64,000 nt of DNA, taken from assembly GCF_006538885.1 (NCBI RefSeq), contig NZ_BJLY01000001.1, forward strand, positions 620,001 to 684,000, written 5' to 3'. A program made the translations under genes and the position numbers. Numbering within the stretch: position 1 is the stretch's first letter; every line of letters begins with the position of its first letter. Shown one piece after another: positions 32,963 to 41,538 of the stretch. The notes beneath the pieces are model-generated. The model worked only from the letters and a program-made list of their open reading frames with translations, had not been told where the DNA came from and searched no databases. The stretch is from Gluconobacter roseus NBRC 3990 (GTDB lineage: Bacteria; Pseudomonadota; Alphaproteobacteria; Acetobacterales; Acetobacteraceae).

Positions 32963-34168
32963 GTGATCCTGCGCGTCCTTGTCGGCATCGCCGGCCTTCT
33001 GATTCTGGGTGCGCTGCTGTCGACCAACCGCCGGGCCATTGACTGGCCTTTCGTAGGACGGGCGCTGCTGTTGCAGGTGCTGATTGCGGCGGTCGTGCTG
33101 TGGGTGCCAGCGGGTGCGCATGGGCTGCATGTGGTGTCGGATGCGGTAACGAAGGTCCTGTCCTACGGGGATGTGGGCAGTGCGTTCCTGTTCGGCGGGC
33201 TTGTGGGACCGAAGATGAACGGACTGTTCGGCAATGACAGTTTCGTTTTTGCGCTGAAGGTCCTGCCGGAGATTGTTTATGTCGCAGCTCTTCTGGGGCT
33301 GTTGCAGCACTGGGGCGTGTTGCAGTTCCTCTCAAAGCTGATTGGTGGGGCGCTGTCGCGGGTGCTGGGGACGACGGGGCTCGAATCGTTCTCGGCAGTG
33401 CTGACGATTTTTCTGGGGCAGAGCGAGATGCCGATCGCGCTTCAGACCTGTCTGGCGGAGATGTCGGAAGGGGAGTTGGCGACGGTGCTGTGCAGTGGGA
33501 CGTCCTCCATCGCGGGGTCCGTGCTGGCGGGGTATGCGTCGCTGGGTGTGCCGATGGAGAACCTGCTGGCGGCGTCTTTCATGGCGATCCCGGGTGGGTT
33601 GTTGTTCTCGCGCATTCTGTTTCCGGGGCCGCGCCGGTCTGATGCGCAGATTGCCGGGGCGGATCACGGGCATCACAGCATGTTCGAGGCTATTGCGGAT
33701 GGCGCGATGAATGGCGCGAAGATCGCGGTGGCTGTGGGGTCTGTTCTAATTGCGTTTGTGGGGCTGATTGCGCTCGCGAACGGACTTCTGGGGGCAATCG
33801 GTTTGTCTCTGGCGCAGATTCTGGGGACGGTGTTTGCGCCGTTCGCCTGGCTGCTCGGGGTGCCCTGGAGCGAGTGTACGATTGCCGGGGGGCTGCTGGG
33901 ACAGAAGATCGCGTTCAACGAGTTCGTGGCCTATGTGAACCTGGCGCCGATGATCCATGATCATACGCTGTCTTCGCGGACGATTACGATCCTGTCCTTT
34001 GCGCTGTGCGGATTTGCCAATATCTCCACGATCGGGCTTCTGATCGGGGCGTTTGGCAGTGCGGAGCCGCGACGGCGGACGGATGTGGCATTGTTTGCCG
34101 TGCGGGCCGTGGTGGCGGGGACGCTGTCCAATGCGATGAGTGCGGTGATTGCGGGACTGTTTGTGTGA
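32963..34168 (+). CDS. nupC: NupC-type concentrative nucleoside transporter
   Basis: CNT-family proteins import nucleosides with protons or sodium. The 401 residues start at a GTG with GAGGAG 9 nt upstream; ATG starts further up would add non-family sequence. Family features include SAFLFGGL, EIVYVAALLGLLQHWGVLQ, the substrate-site segment GQSEMPIALQTCLAEMS and IAFNEFVAYVNLA, CGFANISTIG. About nine to ten membrane segments are predicted. It is divergent from the glutathione peroxidase gene. Confidence 0.93.
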   Translation: MILRVLVGIAGLLILGALLSTNRRAIDWPFVGRALLLQVLIAAVVLWVPAGAHGLHVVSDAVTKVLSYGDVGSAFLFGGLVGPKMNGLFGNDSFVFALKVLPEIVYVAALLGLLQHWGVLQFLSKLIGGALSRVLGTTGLESFSAVLTIFLGQSEMPIALQTCLAEMSEGELATVLCSGTSSIAGSVLAGYASLGVPMENLLAASFMAIPGGLLFSRILFPGPRRSDAQIAGADHGHHSMFEAIADGAMNGAKIAVAVGSVLIAFVGLIALANGLLGAIGLSLAQILGTVFAPFAWLLGVPWSECTIAGGLLGQKIAFNEFVAYVNLAPMIHDHTLSSRTITILSFALCGFANISTIGLLIGAFGSAEPRRRTDVALFAVRAVVAGTLSNAMSAVIAGLFV

Positions 34169-34266
34169 TTTCAGGGCGGTTCACGAATCTCTGATCCGAA
34201 AATATGTCAGGCCCGGCGTAAGGTGAGAACAGTTATCATCTTTCCTGCTGGACTGTGAGTTTCTCC

Positions 34267-34791
34267 ATGCGTTGTTCCGGATTTCTGACCCTTCTTCTGG
34301 CCTCTGCGATGGTCGTTCCTTCCCTGGCCTGTGCGGCCGATAGTGTGACGGGGGAGCTGAAGGGGATTGATGGCTCTTCACATGGGATTGTGAATGTCAC
34401 CGAGGCGCCGAAGGGCGTTCTGCTGCGGCTTCAGGTGCAGGGGCTGACGCCGGGCTGGCACGGAATTCATTTTCATGAAAAGGGGAGCTGTGCGGCCCCG
34501 AAATTCACCAGTGCGGGCGCGCATGTTCATGCGGCAACGCCGGTGGTGCATGGTCTGCTGAATGCGGATGCGAATGATGCGGGTGATCTGCCCAATCTGT
34601 ATGTCGCAGCGGATGGGACGGCGACGGTGGAGCTTTATTCCACGCTGGTTTCACTGAAGGGGCAGGGGGAGCGTCCGGCGCTGATGGATGCGGATGGGGC
34701 GTCCGTGGTCATTCATGCAAAACCGGACGACTATCAGAGCCAGCCGATTGGTGGTTCGGGGGATCGCGTGGCCTGCGCGGTTCTGCACTGA
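34267..34791 (+). CDS. sodC: Periplasmic Cu,Zn superoxide dismutase with an altered zinc ligand
   Basis: SodC dismutes superoxide in the periplasm. The 174-residue precursor has a signal peptide (1-24, ending ACAA). Copper ligands are H68 and H70 (GIHFHE), H86 (SAGAH) and H150 (VVIHAKPDD); the disulfide is C75/C170 and R167 is the guide Arg (GGSGDRVAC). Zinc ligands are H86, H95 and D107 (GDLPN), but the usual third His before AGDLPN is Asp (D104). The ATG at 34267 follows an in-frame GTG at 34255; the ATG gives a better signal peptide. The gene is convergent with the TylF-like gene. Confidence 0.92.
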   Translation: MRCSGFLTLLLASAMVVPSLACAADSVTGELKGIDGSSHGIVNVTEAPKGVLLRLQVQGLTPGWHGIHFHEKGSCAAPKFTSAGAHVHAATPVVHGLLNADANDAGDLPNLYVAADGTATVELYSTLVSLKGQGERPALMDADGASVVIHAKPDDYQSQPIGGSGDRVACAVLH

Positions 34792-34806
34792 GGCAGGCCC
34801 GGCTGT

Positions 34807-35514
34807 TCAGGCCGGGTGTCGGATGATCATGGCCTGTGTGGTCGGGAATTCGATGATGCGTTCGGGGCGGTCTGCGAAGAAGGTGCGGAACGCCTGGGCG
34901 ACGCCCGGGATGATCGAAAAATCATGCGTGAGAATGATGCCGCCGGGGACCAGACGGGGATAGAAATAGTCCAGTCCGGCCAGGGTGGCGTCATGAAGGT
35001 CCACGTCCAGATGGACGAATGAAAAACGCAGGTCTTCGAGGCCGGATGTGCTGCCGGGGAACAGGCCGGGGTGGAAGCGGACGTTCCGGCAGCCGGCCAG
35101 CTTGCGTTTTACGTGCGGCAGAGTGCCGATGAACTGGCCTTTGTGGAAGACGCCGCTTTCGCCACTCCGGACGCTTTCGGGAAGGCCTTCGAAGGTGTCG
35201 AACAGGTGCAGGGTGCGGTCGTTTTTTACCGAGCAGAGCAGGGCTGCCGAGGCGCCTTCATAGACGCCGAATTCGGCGAAATCGCCGGGCAGGGTGGTCT
35301 GGGCTGCGGCGATTTCATGAAGAATGAAGGCTTCATCCGCGCTGAGAAGCGATCGTGTGCCGCGAATGGCATGTCGGAGGCTGGAGAGGGTCCGCGGGTC
35401 CTTGTGGCCGGAGAGCAGTCGCATCTGCAGGGCGTTCTGCAACCCGAAGGTCAGCACCCGGGCGATGCGGCTGCATCCGATGATGCGGCGCAACCTCTCG
35501 TTTCTCATCCACAT
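34807..35514 (-). CDS. TylF/macrocin O-methyltransferase-like protein
   Basis: The 235 residues are a TylF-type SAM-dependent methyltransferase. Motif I lies in LPGDFAEFGVYEGASAALL, with the conserved Asp/Glu pair, FDTFEGLPE, and the metal-binding DVDLHDATLAGLDYF and HDF segments. TylF enzymes methylate sugar hydroxyls in macrolides; homologues occur in polysaccharide or unknown pathways. The substrate here is unknown. The start at 35514 is 10 nt after the gpsA stop; an alternative ATG lies at 35508. It is the last gene of the tsaD-led operon. Confidence 0.75.
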   Translation of the reverse strand: MWMRNERLRRIIGCSRIARVLTFGLQNALQMRLLSGHKDPRTLSSLRHAIRGTRSLLSADEAFILHEIAAAQTTLPGDFAEFGVYEGASAALLCSVKNDRTLHLFDTFEGLPESVRSGESGVFHKGQFIGTLPHVKRKLAGCRNVRFHPGLFPGSTSGLEDLRFSFVHLDVDLHDATLAGLDYFYPRLVPGGIILTHDFSIIPGVAQAFRTFFADRPERIIEFPTTQAMIIRHPA

Positions 35515-35524
35515 GTCATCATGG

Positions 35525-36496
35525 TTACTCCTGCGTGGGGGGGCGGTCCAGCAGAAGGTGTCGGGCTTCCTCAATCGTGAAGCCTTCGCCCAGGATGCGG
35601 GTGACGGTTTCGATGATGGGCGCGCGGACATGGTGTTTGCGGGCGAGGGCGCGCATGGCCGGGGCGGTCAGGACGCCTTCGGCAACCGTGGTTCGTGAGG
35701 CTAGAATGTCTTCAAGGGAACGGCCTTCGCCGAGTTCGAGTCCGACACTGTAATTGCGCGAGCCGCGTCCGGTGCAGGTCAGGATGAGGTCGCCCATGCC
35801 TGCGAGGCCTGCGAGCGTGCTGGCGCGGCCGCCCGTAGCTTCGGCGAGGCGGCCGATTTCGGCGACGGCGCGGGTGATGAGGGCGGCACGGGCGTTTTCG
35901 CCCAGGCCCGCGCCGATCGTAATGCCGGCGCCGATGGCGATGACGTTCTTGGCAGCGCCTGCGAGCTGGACGCCGGCAGCGTCATCGCTGGCATAGAGGC
36001 GGAAGCTGGACGTGTTGAGGAGCGCCGTGAGTTTCTGCGCGAGAGCGAGGTCTGCGCAGGCAAGGGTTGCGGCGGCGGGGAGGCCTTTTGCGACTTCGAT
36101 GGCGAAGTTGGGGCCGGAGAGGACGCCGGTCGGGCGGCCGGGCATGGTTTCCGCCAGAACATCGAGCGGCAGGAGGGATGTGGCCTGTTCCAGTCCCTTG
36201 CAGCAGGTCACGACGGGGACTGCGGGGTCGAGCACGGTCTGAAGGCGCGTGGAGACGTCACGGGCGGTCTGGACCGGGGTGACGAGCAGGACGACGTCGG
36301 TGGTGCGGGGGAAGTCGCCGGTGATGGTGACGTTGTCGGGCAGGGTGATGTCCGGCAGGCGCGGGAGCGTGCGGGTGCCAGCCGGGACGGGGTTACGCAT
36401 CCAGAGTGTCACGTCCGCGCCGGTGGCGGCCGTGGCGCAGGCCAGTGCCGTGCCCCAGGCTCCGGCGCCGATGATCGCGATATGGGGTCTGGTCAT
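35525..36496 (-). CDS. gpsA: NAD(P)-dependent glycerol-3-phosphate dehydrogenase
   Basis: GpsA reduces dihydroxyacetone phosphate to sn-glycerol-3-phosphate, the backbone of phospholipids. The 323 residues show the Rossmann motif IIGAGAWGTALA, VVTCCKGLE, LSGPNFAIEVAKGLP and the catalytic-Lys region AAKNVIAIGAGI. Two nucleotides separate it from rlmJ upstream. It is in the same operon as tsaD. It supplies precursors for the phospholipids that PmtA modifies. Confidence 0.97.
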   Translation of the reverse strand: MTRPHIAIIGAGAWGTALACATAATGADVTLWMRNPVPAGTRTLPRLPDITLPDNVTITGDFPRTTDVVLLVTPVQTARDVSTRLQTVLDPAVPVVTCCKGLEQATSLLPLDVLAETMPGRPTGVLSGPNFAIEVAKGLPAAATLACADLALAQKLTALLNTSSFRLYASDDAAGVQLAGAAKNVIAIGAGITIGAGLGENARAALITRAVAEIGRLAEATGGRASTLAGLAGMGDLILTCTGRGSRNYSVGLELGEGRSLEDILASRTTVAEGVLTAPAMRALARKHHVRAPIIETVTRILGEGFTIEEARHLLLDRPPTQE

Positions 36497-36498
36497 GG

Positions 36499-37338
36499 TT
36501 ATTCCTCTGCCAGCCGTTCGATGTTGATCTGGATGTCTTCGGCCTCAGGAGAACGCAGGCCGGTGGCGAGGGCTTGCAGGATGTTGCGGGCCTCGTCCTC
36601 GAAGCCGAAAGGGGCGTTAACGACCAGCAGGCCACAGCCGTTCAGGCGGGAGGGATCGACGGGAGGGCGGAGCAGGAACTCGCAGGCGAGCATGTCCCGG
36701 ATCCCGGCGTCCTGAAGCGCCGTGTAGAAGGCGCGGACGGGTGTGCGGTGTTTGATCGGGTACCAGACGGCGACGATCCCGGCGCGGAAGCGGGTGCGGA
36801 TCAGCGCGATGGCATCGGCGCAGCGGGCGAAATCGTCCGGCTTCTCGAACGGTGGGTCAATGAGGACGAGGCCGCGCTTGAGATCCTTCGGTGGAAGCAG
36901 GGCGCGGAGGGCTTCGTAGCCGTCACGATGATGGATTGCGGCCTGTGGGTCGGCGTGGAAGAGGCGGCGCAGGGGGCGAACGTCTTCGGGGTGCAGTTCA
37001 CAGGCAATGAGCTGATCCTGCGGGCGGAGTTCGGCGCGGGCGAAAGCCGGGGAGCCGGGGTAGCGGTGCCGGTCCTGCACGTTGGGGCGGACGGCGTTGA
37101 GATAGTCAGCAAGAGCAGGGTCTGCGGTGCCGTCGAGCAGGCGGCCGATGCCTGCGCGCCATTCGCCGGTTTTTTCGGCTTCTTCGGACGTCAGGTCGTA
37201 GCGGCCGCATCCGGCATGGGTGTCGAGGACGACGAAGCCAGCGGGTTTGCGCTTCAGCGCCTTGATGAGTGCGAGAAGCAGCGCGTGCTTCATGCAGTCG
37301 GCGAAGTTTCCGGCGTGGTAGATGTGACGGTAGTTCAA
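36499..37338 (-). CDS. rlmJ: 23S rRNA (adenine(2030)-N6)-methyltransferase RlmJ
   Basis: RlmJ methylates A2030 of 23S rRNA. The 279 residues begin with the family signature MNYRHIYHAGNFADCMKH. The SAM motif is VVLDTHAGCGRYDL, and the catalytic motif is DPPFE (LVLIDPPFEKPDD). Its start overlaps the DUF4132 stop by 4 nt, and gpsA follows after 2 nt, so it is embedded in the operon. Confidence 0.95.
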   Translation of the reverse strand: MNYRHIYHAGNFADCMKHALLLALIKALKRKPAGFVVLDTHAGCGRYDLTSEEAEKTGEWRAGIGRLLDGTADPALADYLNAVRPNVQDRHRYPGSPAFARAELRPQDQLIACELHPEDVRPLRRLFHADPQAAIHHRDGYEALRALLPPKDLKRGLVLIDPPFEKPDDFARCADAIALIRTRFRAGIVAVWYPIKHRTPVRAFYTALQDAGIRDMLACEFLLRPPVDPSRLNGCGLLVVNAPFGFEDEARNILQALATGLRSPEAEDIQINIERLAEE

Positions 37339-40013
37339 GAGACGTGTTCCGGGGTGGGTGCGGGGAGCTGTCGGAGGATGACGGGATCAGTGATTTTGTC
37401 ATCGGCGGCGAGAAGGAAGAGTTTCGACAGGATGACCGCGAGGGTCTGGTCGTCGTCGAAGGGCAGGGCGATGGTGGATTTCTTTTTGCGGGCGTCGGGT
37501 ACGATGCAGATATAGCGGCGGTCGGGATCGAGGAAGATGTTTCCCGTCCTGATATGAACCCTGTAGCTGTGCAGGACGCCGCGAACATGGACATACGTGT
37601 CGGTGAGTTCGAGGCGGTCCGCGATGGTGAGGCGGGGGAGAATCCGTTCAAGCGTCTCGTAGCGGATGCGGGCGCGGCCGTTGAGGGGCAGGGTTTCGTC
37701 GTAGTTCCACATGGCCAGATCGGGCATGCGGCGCCATTGGGCGATGGTGTGGCCTTCCGCTCCGTCGAGATAGGTGACCTCCAGGCCGATGGAGGACACG
37801 CTGACGAAGAGGTCAAGATCGCGCATGACTTCCGAAAAGATCAGCGGCGGGACGTTTTCGAGGGGAACGGTGTCCTTGCCGATGGCGAGTTTCTTGCCGC
37901 CGTCGTGGCGCCAGGAGCCCTTGTCCGTCACGGTGCGGAACTGGACGCGGTCGGTGAGGATATGGGTGAATGTTCCGTGATGGAAAGCGGCCTGACCGTC
38001 GACGCCAGCGGTCCAGATTTCGGCATGGAGACCGGCGGAGGGGATGGTCAGGCTGGTGGGGTCGCCCTCGCTTGAGGGCATGTGCATGCTCAGGGTGCGC
38101 ACGCGCCAGCCGCGCTGGCGGCCGAGTTCGACGGACTGCGCCTGACGCAGGACCTGCCTTGCGTAGCGGAGGGAGGCCGGGGAGGTGGCGCGTTCGGCAT
38201 CGGTCAGGACATAGGTTTCGCGCCAGGCCTGACGGATGGGCTGGATGAGGGCGATGTCTTCCAGCGTGTCGCGCCACTGGTTGACGAGGGCCGTATTGGC
38301 GTCCAGCGGGTGCCAGAGGGTGACGGTTTCGTCGTCGCGCAGGGCGGCCGTCGGGGTGCTGTCTGGGGCGATGGGGGTGCCGTTCGGGAAGAGGACGGTG
38401 CGTTGTGTGCCGTCGGGTGCCGTAAGGGTCCAGATCTGGCGGCGGGCGAGCCAGGACAGGACGGGATGGGTTAGATAGTTCGTGCGGAAGCGTTCGGCCG
38501 TCCAGCGTTCCTGTGTGATCCAGGAGCGTTCGAGGCGCAGGCGGTGGACCTGCATCTCTTTGGTCAGGGCGCGGGCTTCTTCCCTGAGTTTTTCATAGGC
38601 GCGGATGGTCTTGAGTTCTGTGCGGATCGCGGGAGGGACCGGGCGCAGTTCTGTGCCGTCGGCGGAGAACAGTGTGACCGTTCCGGAGGCGTTGGTCTTG
38701 AGGGACAGGGTTGCGGTCAGGCCGTTGGGAAGCGGGACGGCGCGTTCATGATGGCTGTCCAGGTCGTGGGTGTAGGCGGAGCGTTCTTCGAGTTCCGTAA
38801 TGCTGATGCCGGATTTTCGGGCGGAGTCGGCCAGGGCGGCGTTGATCTGGCCGAGCATGAGCGAATGACGGGTTTTCTGGCGCAGGGCGATCTGTTCGTT
38901 GATGGCGTCACGGTCGGCGGTGAGACCGAGGGCCCGGATGATGCGGTTGAACTCGAAAAGTTTTTCGTTCTTCTGGAAGTTTTTCGCCAGCGTGCTGAGG
39001 AGTTGCACGTCTTCCGGCTTGCCACTGACGGCGACGAGCCAGAGGCAGCCACACAGGATTTTATTGAGGTTGAGCAGTTCCGCTGGAGGGCGTTTACCAA
39101 GATTTTGTAGTCCCAGTGCCGCAGTGTCCATTCGCCAGAGGGTCTCTTGCTCCGGGATGAAAGCGTCTGGCTTGGCGATGAGTTCGTAGGCCGCTTCGCG
39201 GACGGAGCCTGTGGCCTTGATGCGGTTGTTTGCATGAATGACGAGGATGGGAAGAATGGCGGCCCGATAGAGCGGACCGTCGATCCAGCGTCCCTGTGCC
39301 GTGTCGAAATCGCGCAGGATGGTGCGGGCCAGCGTCAGAACGTCCTGTCCGTCAGGGGCAGCGAGAATGGTGGCGCGGTCGCGCAGGGTTCTGACAGAGG
39401 GTGTAACGCTATCAGGGGTGGAGAGGCGATCAAAGACGGGATCGTCCGCATTGCCCGGATACAGGGTCAGGCGAATGATGTGCTGGCGGATGAGGCGGAA
39501 GGCCCCAGGGCGTTCGACCGGGACCCGGACATAATCTGCCCGGGCCTGAGCGAGCCATTTCAGATCCATGATGCGATGCGTCGTGGGGTCGATGGGCGAG
39601 TTGGGATCGGGACAGAATGTTCTGAAACGGCTCCAGTAAGAGTCGTGCTTTTGCAGCGGAATGGGAGCTTCGGGATCAAGGGTTTCGCGAGAGAGACGCT
39701 CCAGCCATTTTGGAGACGCAGGCCGTGGCGCATTGCCCATCGTCTCGGGCAGGAAATAGGCGGCGAGAGGGATGTTATCGCTGAGGTATTGGTAGGCATG
39801 CTCTTTAAAGGCGTAGCCTTTGTAGTTGCATCTCTGCTGTTCGTAGAGTTCGACCCATTTTTTTCTGGCGTCTTCGAAAACCGTAGGACAGCGGGAGCGC
39901 ATCAGGGCGCGCCACTCTATGAACGCCTGCTCCATGTCGCCGACTTTTGACAGGAGGCGATAGAGCGCACCGCCGGGCAAAGAGGCGACCGCCATCGGAC
40001 TACGCTGCTGCAT
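37335..40013 (-). CDS. DUF4132 (MolR/YehI-like) protein with DUF7737-type C-terminus
   Basis: The 892-residue protein belongs to the large DUF4132 family, of unknown function; E. coli MolR/YehI-type proteins are members. I see helical repeat-like sequence to about 400. The conserved C-terminal block is well preserved: RILPRLTIADRLELTDTYV, then RGVLHSYRVHIRTGNIFLDP and DKITDPVILRQLP. No WGR domain, kinase, nuclease or protease motif is evident, and no signal peptide or membrane helix. One base separates it from the small Gly-Gly-ending protein upstream, and it overlaps rlmJ downstream by 4 nt. The pairing with a ubiquitin-like candidate suggests that the two act together; that is inference. 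Confidence 0.85.
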   Translation of the reverse strand: MQQRSPMAVASLPGGALYRLLSKVGDMEQAFIEWRALMRSRCPTVFEDARKKWVELYEQQRCNYKGYAFKEHAYQYLSDNIPLAAYFLPETMGNAPRPASPKWLERLSRETLDPEAPIPLQKHDSYWSRFRTFCPDPNSPIDPTTHRIMDLKWLAQARADYVRVPVERPGAFRLIRQHIIRLTLYPGNADDPVFDRLSTPDSVTPSVRTLRDRATILAAPDGQDVLTLARTILRDFDTAQGRWIDGPLYRAAILPILVIHANNRIKATGSVREAAYELIAKPDAFIPEQETLWRMDTAALGLQNLGKRPPAELLNLNKILCGCLWLVAVSGKPEDVQLLSTLAKNFQKNEKLFEFNRIIRALGLTADRDAINEQIALRQKTRHSLMLGQINAALADSARKSGISITELEERSAYTHDLDSHHERAVPLPNGLTATLSLKTNASGTVTLFSADGTELRPVPPAIRTELKTIRAYEKLREEARALTKEMQVHRLRLERSWITQERWTAERFRTNYLTHPVLSWLARRQIWTLTAPDGTQRTVLFPNGTPIAPDSTPTAALRDDETVTLWHPLDANTALVNQWRDTLEDIALIQPIRQAWRETYVLTDAERATSPASLRYARQVLRQAQSVELGRQRGWRVRTLSMHMPSSEGDPTSLTIPSAGLHAEIWTAGVDGQAAFHHGTFTHILTDRVQFRTVTDKGSWRHDGGKKLAIGKDTVPLENVPPLIFSEVMRDLDLFVSVSSIGLEVTYLDGAEGHTIAQWRRMPDLAMWNYDETLPLNGRARIRYETLERILPRLTIADRLELTDTYVHVRGVLHSYRVHIRTGNIFLDPDRRYICIVPDARKKKSTIALPFDDDQTLAVILSKLFLLAADDKITDPVILRQLPAPTPEHVS

Positions 40014-40014
40014 G

Positions 40015-40371
40015 TCAGCCTCCGACCAGGGGGATGAGGCGCAGGAAGGTGATCGTCATATCCGGGGTGAGGGTGATGTCGTCGTCCAGATGCGGGATCT
40101 GGCGGTCATTGATGATGACCAGATAGGCGCGGCGCTCGAAGGCCTTCAGGGCATGGTCGATGGCGGCTTCGATGGTTTCGATACAGGGTGCGTCCTGCGG
40201 GATGAGGGCGGTTTCTTCGCATTCTGCCTTGGTGCCGTTGTCCCATTCGAGGCGGACGCGCTCGGCGATCAGGTCCCGCACGCGCAGATGTCTGCGGGTT
40301 TTCCAGTCAAAGCGCAGGGCGGGTCTGCTGATACCGGTTCCGGTCTCGTCGCGGATGAGGATGGCGGTCAT
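40015..40371 (-). CDS. Candidate ubiquitin-like (MoaD/ThiS-type beta-grasp) protein ending in Gly-Gly
   Basis: The 118 residues fit a beta-grasp: a beta-hairpin (3-21), a helix (about 31-44, VRDLIAERVRLEWD), an insertion with a second helix (about 63-81), then strands 83-90 (YLVIINDR) and 104-114 (DMTITFLRLIPL). The end reads LVGG, the residue before the stop being Gly. This resembles the MoaD/ThiS C-terminus (VNxxxV...DxLxxGDxVxFxxxxxGG), where the terminal Gly is adenylated. Nothing follows the GG, so no processing would be needed. The TGA is one base from the DUF4132 ATG, and tsaD lies 14 nt upstream. I recall similar GG-ending proteins next to DUF4132 genes elsewhere but cannot verify this here. 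No ThiF/MoeB-type E1 or JAB protease is in the window. Confidence 0.7.
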   Translation of the reverse strand: MTAILIRDETGTGISRPALRFDWKTRRHLRVRDLIAERVRLEWDNGTKAECEETALIPQDAPCIETIEAAIDHALKAFERRAYLVIINDRQIPHLDDDITLTPDMTITFLRLIPLVGG

Positions 40372-40385
40372 GCGGCTTCCTGTGT

Positions 40386-41498
40386 TCAGGCGTGGGCGGG
40401 AGTGCGTTCAGACAGGGGCCAGCGGGGGCGGGCGGCGGTATCGATTTCGTTAGGGGTTTCGCCCGCGTGGAGGCGTTCGAGAGCGGCCCAGGCGACCATC
40501 ACCGCGTTGTCCGTGCACAGGCGCAGGGGCGGGGCGAAGAAGGGGATGCCGTGGTTGGCGGCGACCTGTTCGAGGGCGTGGCGCAGGGTCTTGTTGGCGG
40601 CGACGCCGCCTGCGACGACCAGAGCTGTTGCGGTCGGGCTGAGGGCCAGGGCGTGTTCGGCGCGGTCGGCCATGACGTCCGCAACCGCACGCTGGAAGGA
40701 GGCGGCGACGTCTGCGGCGAACTGTCGGGGCAGGGCGTCGCGGCTGCCGGTCGGGTCCTGTGTGTCGATCAGGCGGCTGACGGCGGTTTTGAGGCCAGAG
40801 AACGAGAAATCGCAGCCTTCGCGGCCCTTGAGGGGGCGCGGCAGTGGGTAGGCATCGTCGCGGCCTTCGGTGGCGAGTTTTTCAAGGGCCGGACCGCCGG
40901 GCCAGCCGAGGCCGAGCATTTTGGCGACTTTGTCGAAGGCTTCGCCGGCGGCGTCGTCGATCGTACCGCCGAGGCGGACATAGCGGCCGGTTTCCTCGAC
41001 CGAGACGCACTGGCAGTGGCCGCCCGAGACCAGCATTGTCAGGTAGGGGAAATGCAGATCTGCGCCGAGGCTGGGGAGGCGCGGGGTGAGGATGTGGGCC
41101 TCGATGTGGTTTACGGCCACGAAGGGGCGATGCAGCGCCATGGCCAGTCCCTTGGCGTAGGAACTTCCCACGATCAGGCCGCCGATCAGGCCGGGGCCAG
41201 TTGTGCCGGCAAAAGTGTCGATATCGGCCAGCGTCAGGGAGGCTTTTTTCAGGACTTCCGCCACCAGTGTGGGCAGGGCGTCCAGATGGGCGCGGGCCGC
41301 GATTTCCGGGACGACGCCGCCGAGAATGGCGTGGTCGGTCTGGGACAGGACGCCTTCGGCCAGGATCGTGCCGTCATAGGCGAGGATGGCGCAGGCCGTG
41401 TCGTCGCAGGAAGTTTCGATGGCCAGAAGGGGGCGCGTGGGTGCGGATGGAGAAGTGGCGGGGGCTGACATGGGGCTTATTATGGCCGAGTCTGTCAT
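40386..41498 (-). CDS. tsaD: tRNA N6-adenosine threonylcarbamoyltransferase TsaD
   Basis: TsaD transfers the threonylcarbamoyl group to A37 of ANN-decoding tRNAs, with TsaB and TsaE. The protein (about 370 residues) shows LAIETSCDDTACAIL, the metal-binding VNHIEAHIL, VSGGHCQ and GGVAANKTLR. Starts at 41498 (MTDSAII) or 41471 are both possible; neither has a strong Shine-Dalgarno. It is divergent from hemC over about 40 bp and leads the leftward operon toward the Ubl candidate, DUF4132, rlmJ, gpsA and TylF-like genes. Confidence 0.96.
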   Translation of the reverse strand: MTDSAIISPMSAPATSPSAPTRPLLAIETSCDDTACAILAYDGTILAEGVLSQTDHAILGGVVPEIAARAHLDALPTLVAEVLKKASLTLADIDTFAGTTGPGLIGGLIVGSSYAKGLAMALHRPFVAVNHIEAHILTPRLPSLGADLHFPYLTMLVSGGHCQCVSVEETGRYVRLGGTIDDAAGEAFDKVAKMLGLGWPGGPALEKLATEGRDDAYPLPRPLKGREGCDFSFSGLKTAVSRLIDTQDPTGSRDALPRQFAADVAASFQRAVADVMADRAEHALALSPTATALVVAGGVAANKTLRHALEQVAANHGIPFFAPPLRLCTDNAVMVAWAALERLHAGETPNEIDTAARPRWPLSERTPAHA

Positions 41499-41538
41499 AT
41501 CATGACAGTCCCGTGTGAATGGGCTAAAGCTGCCGTTC

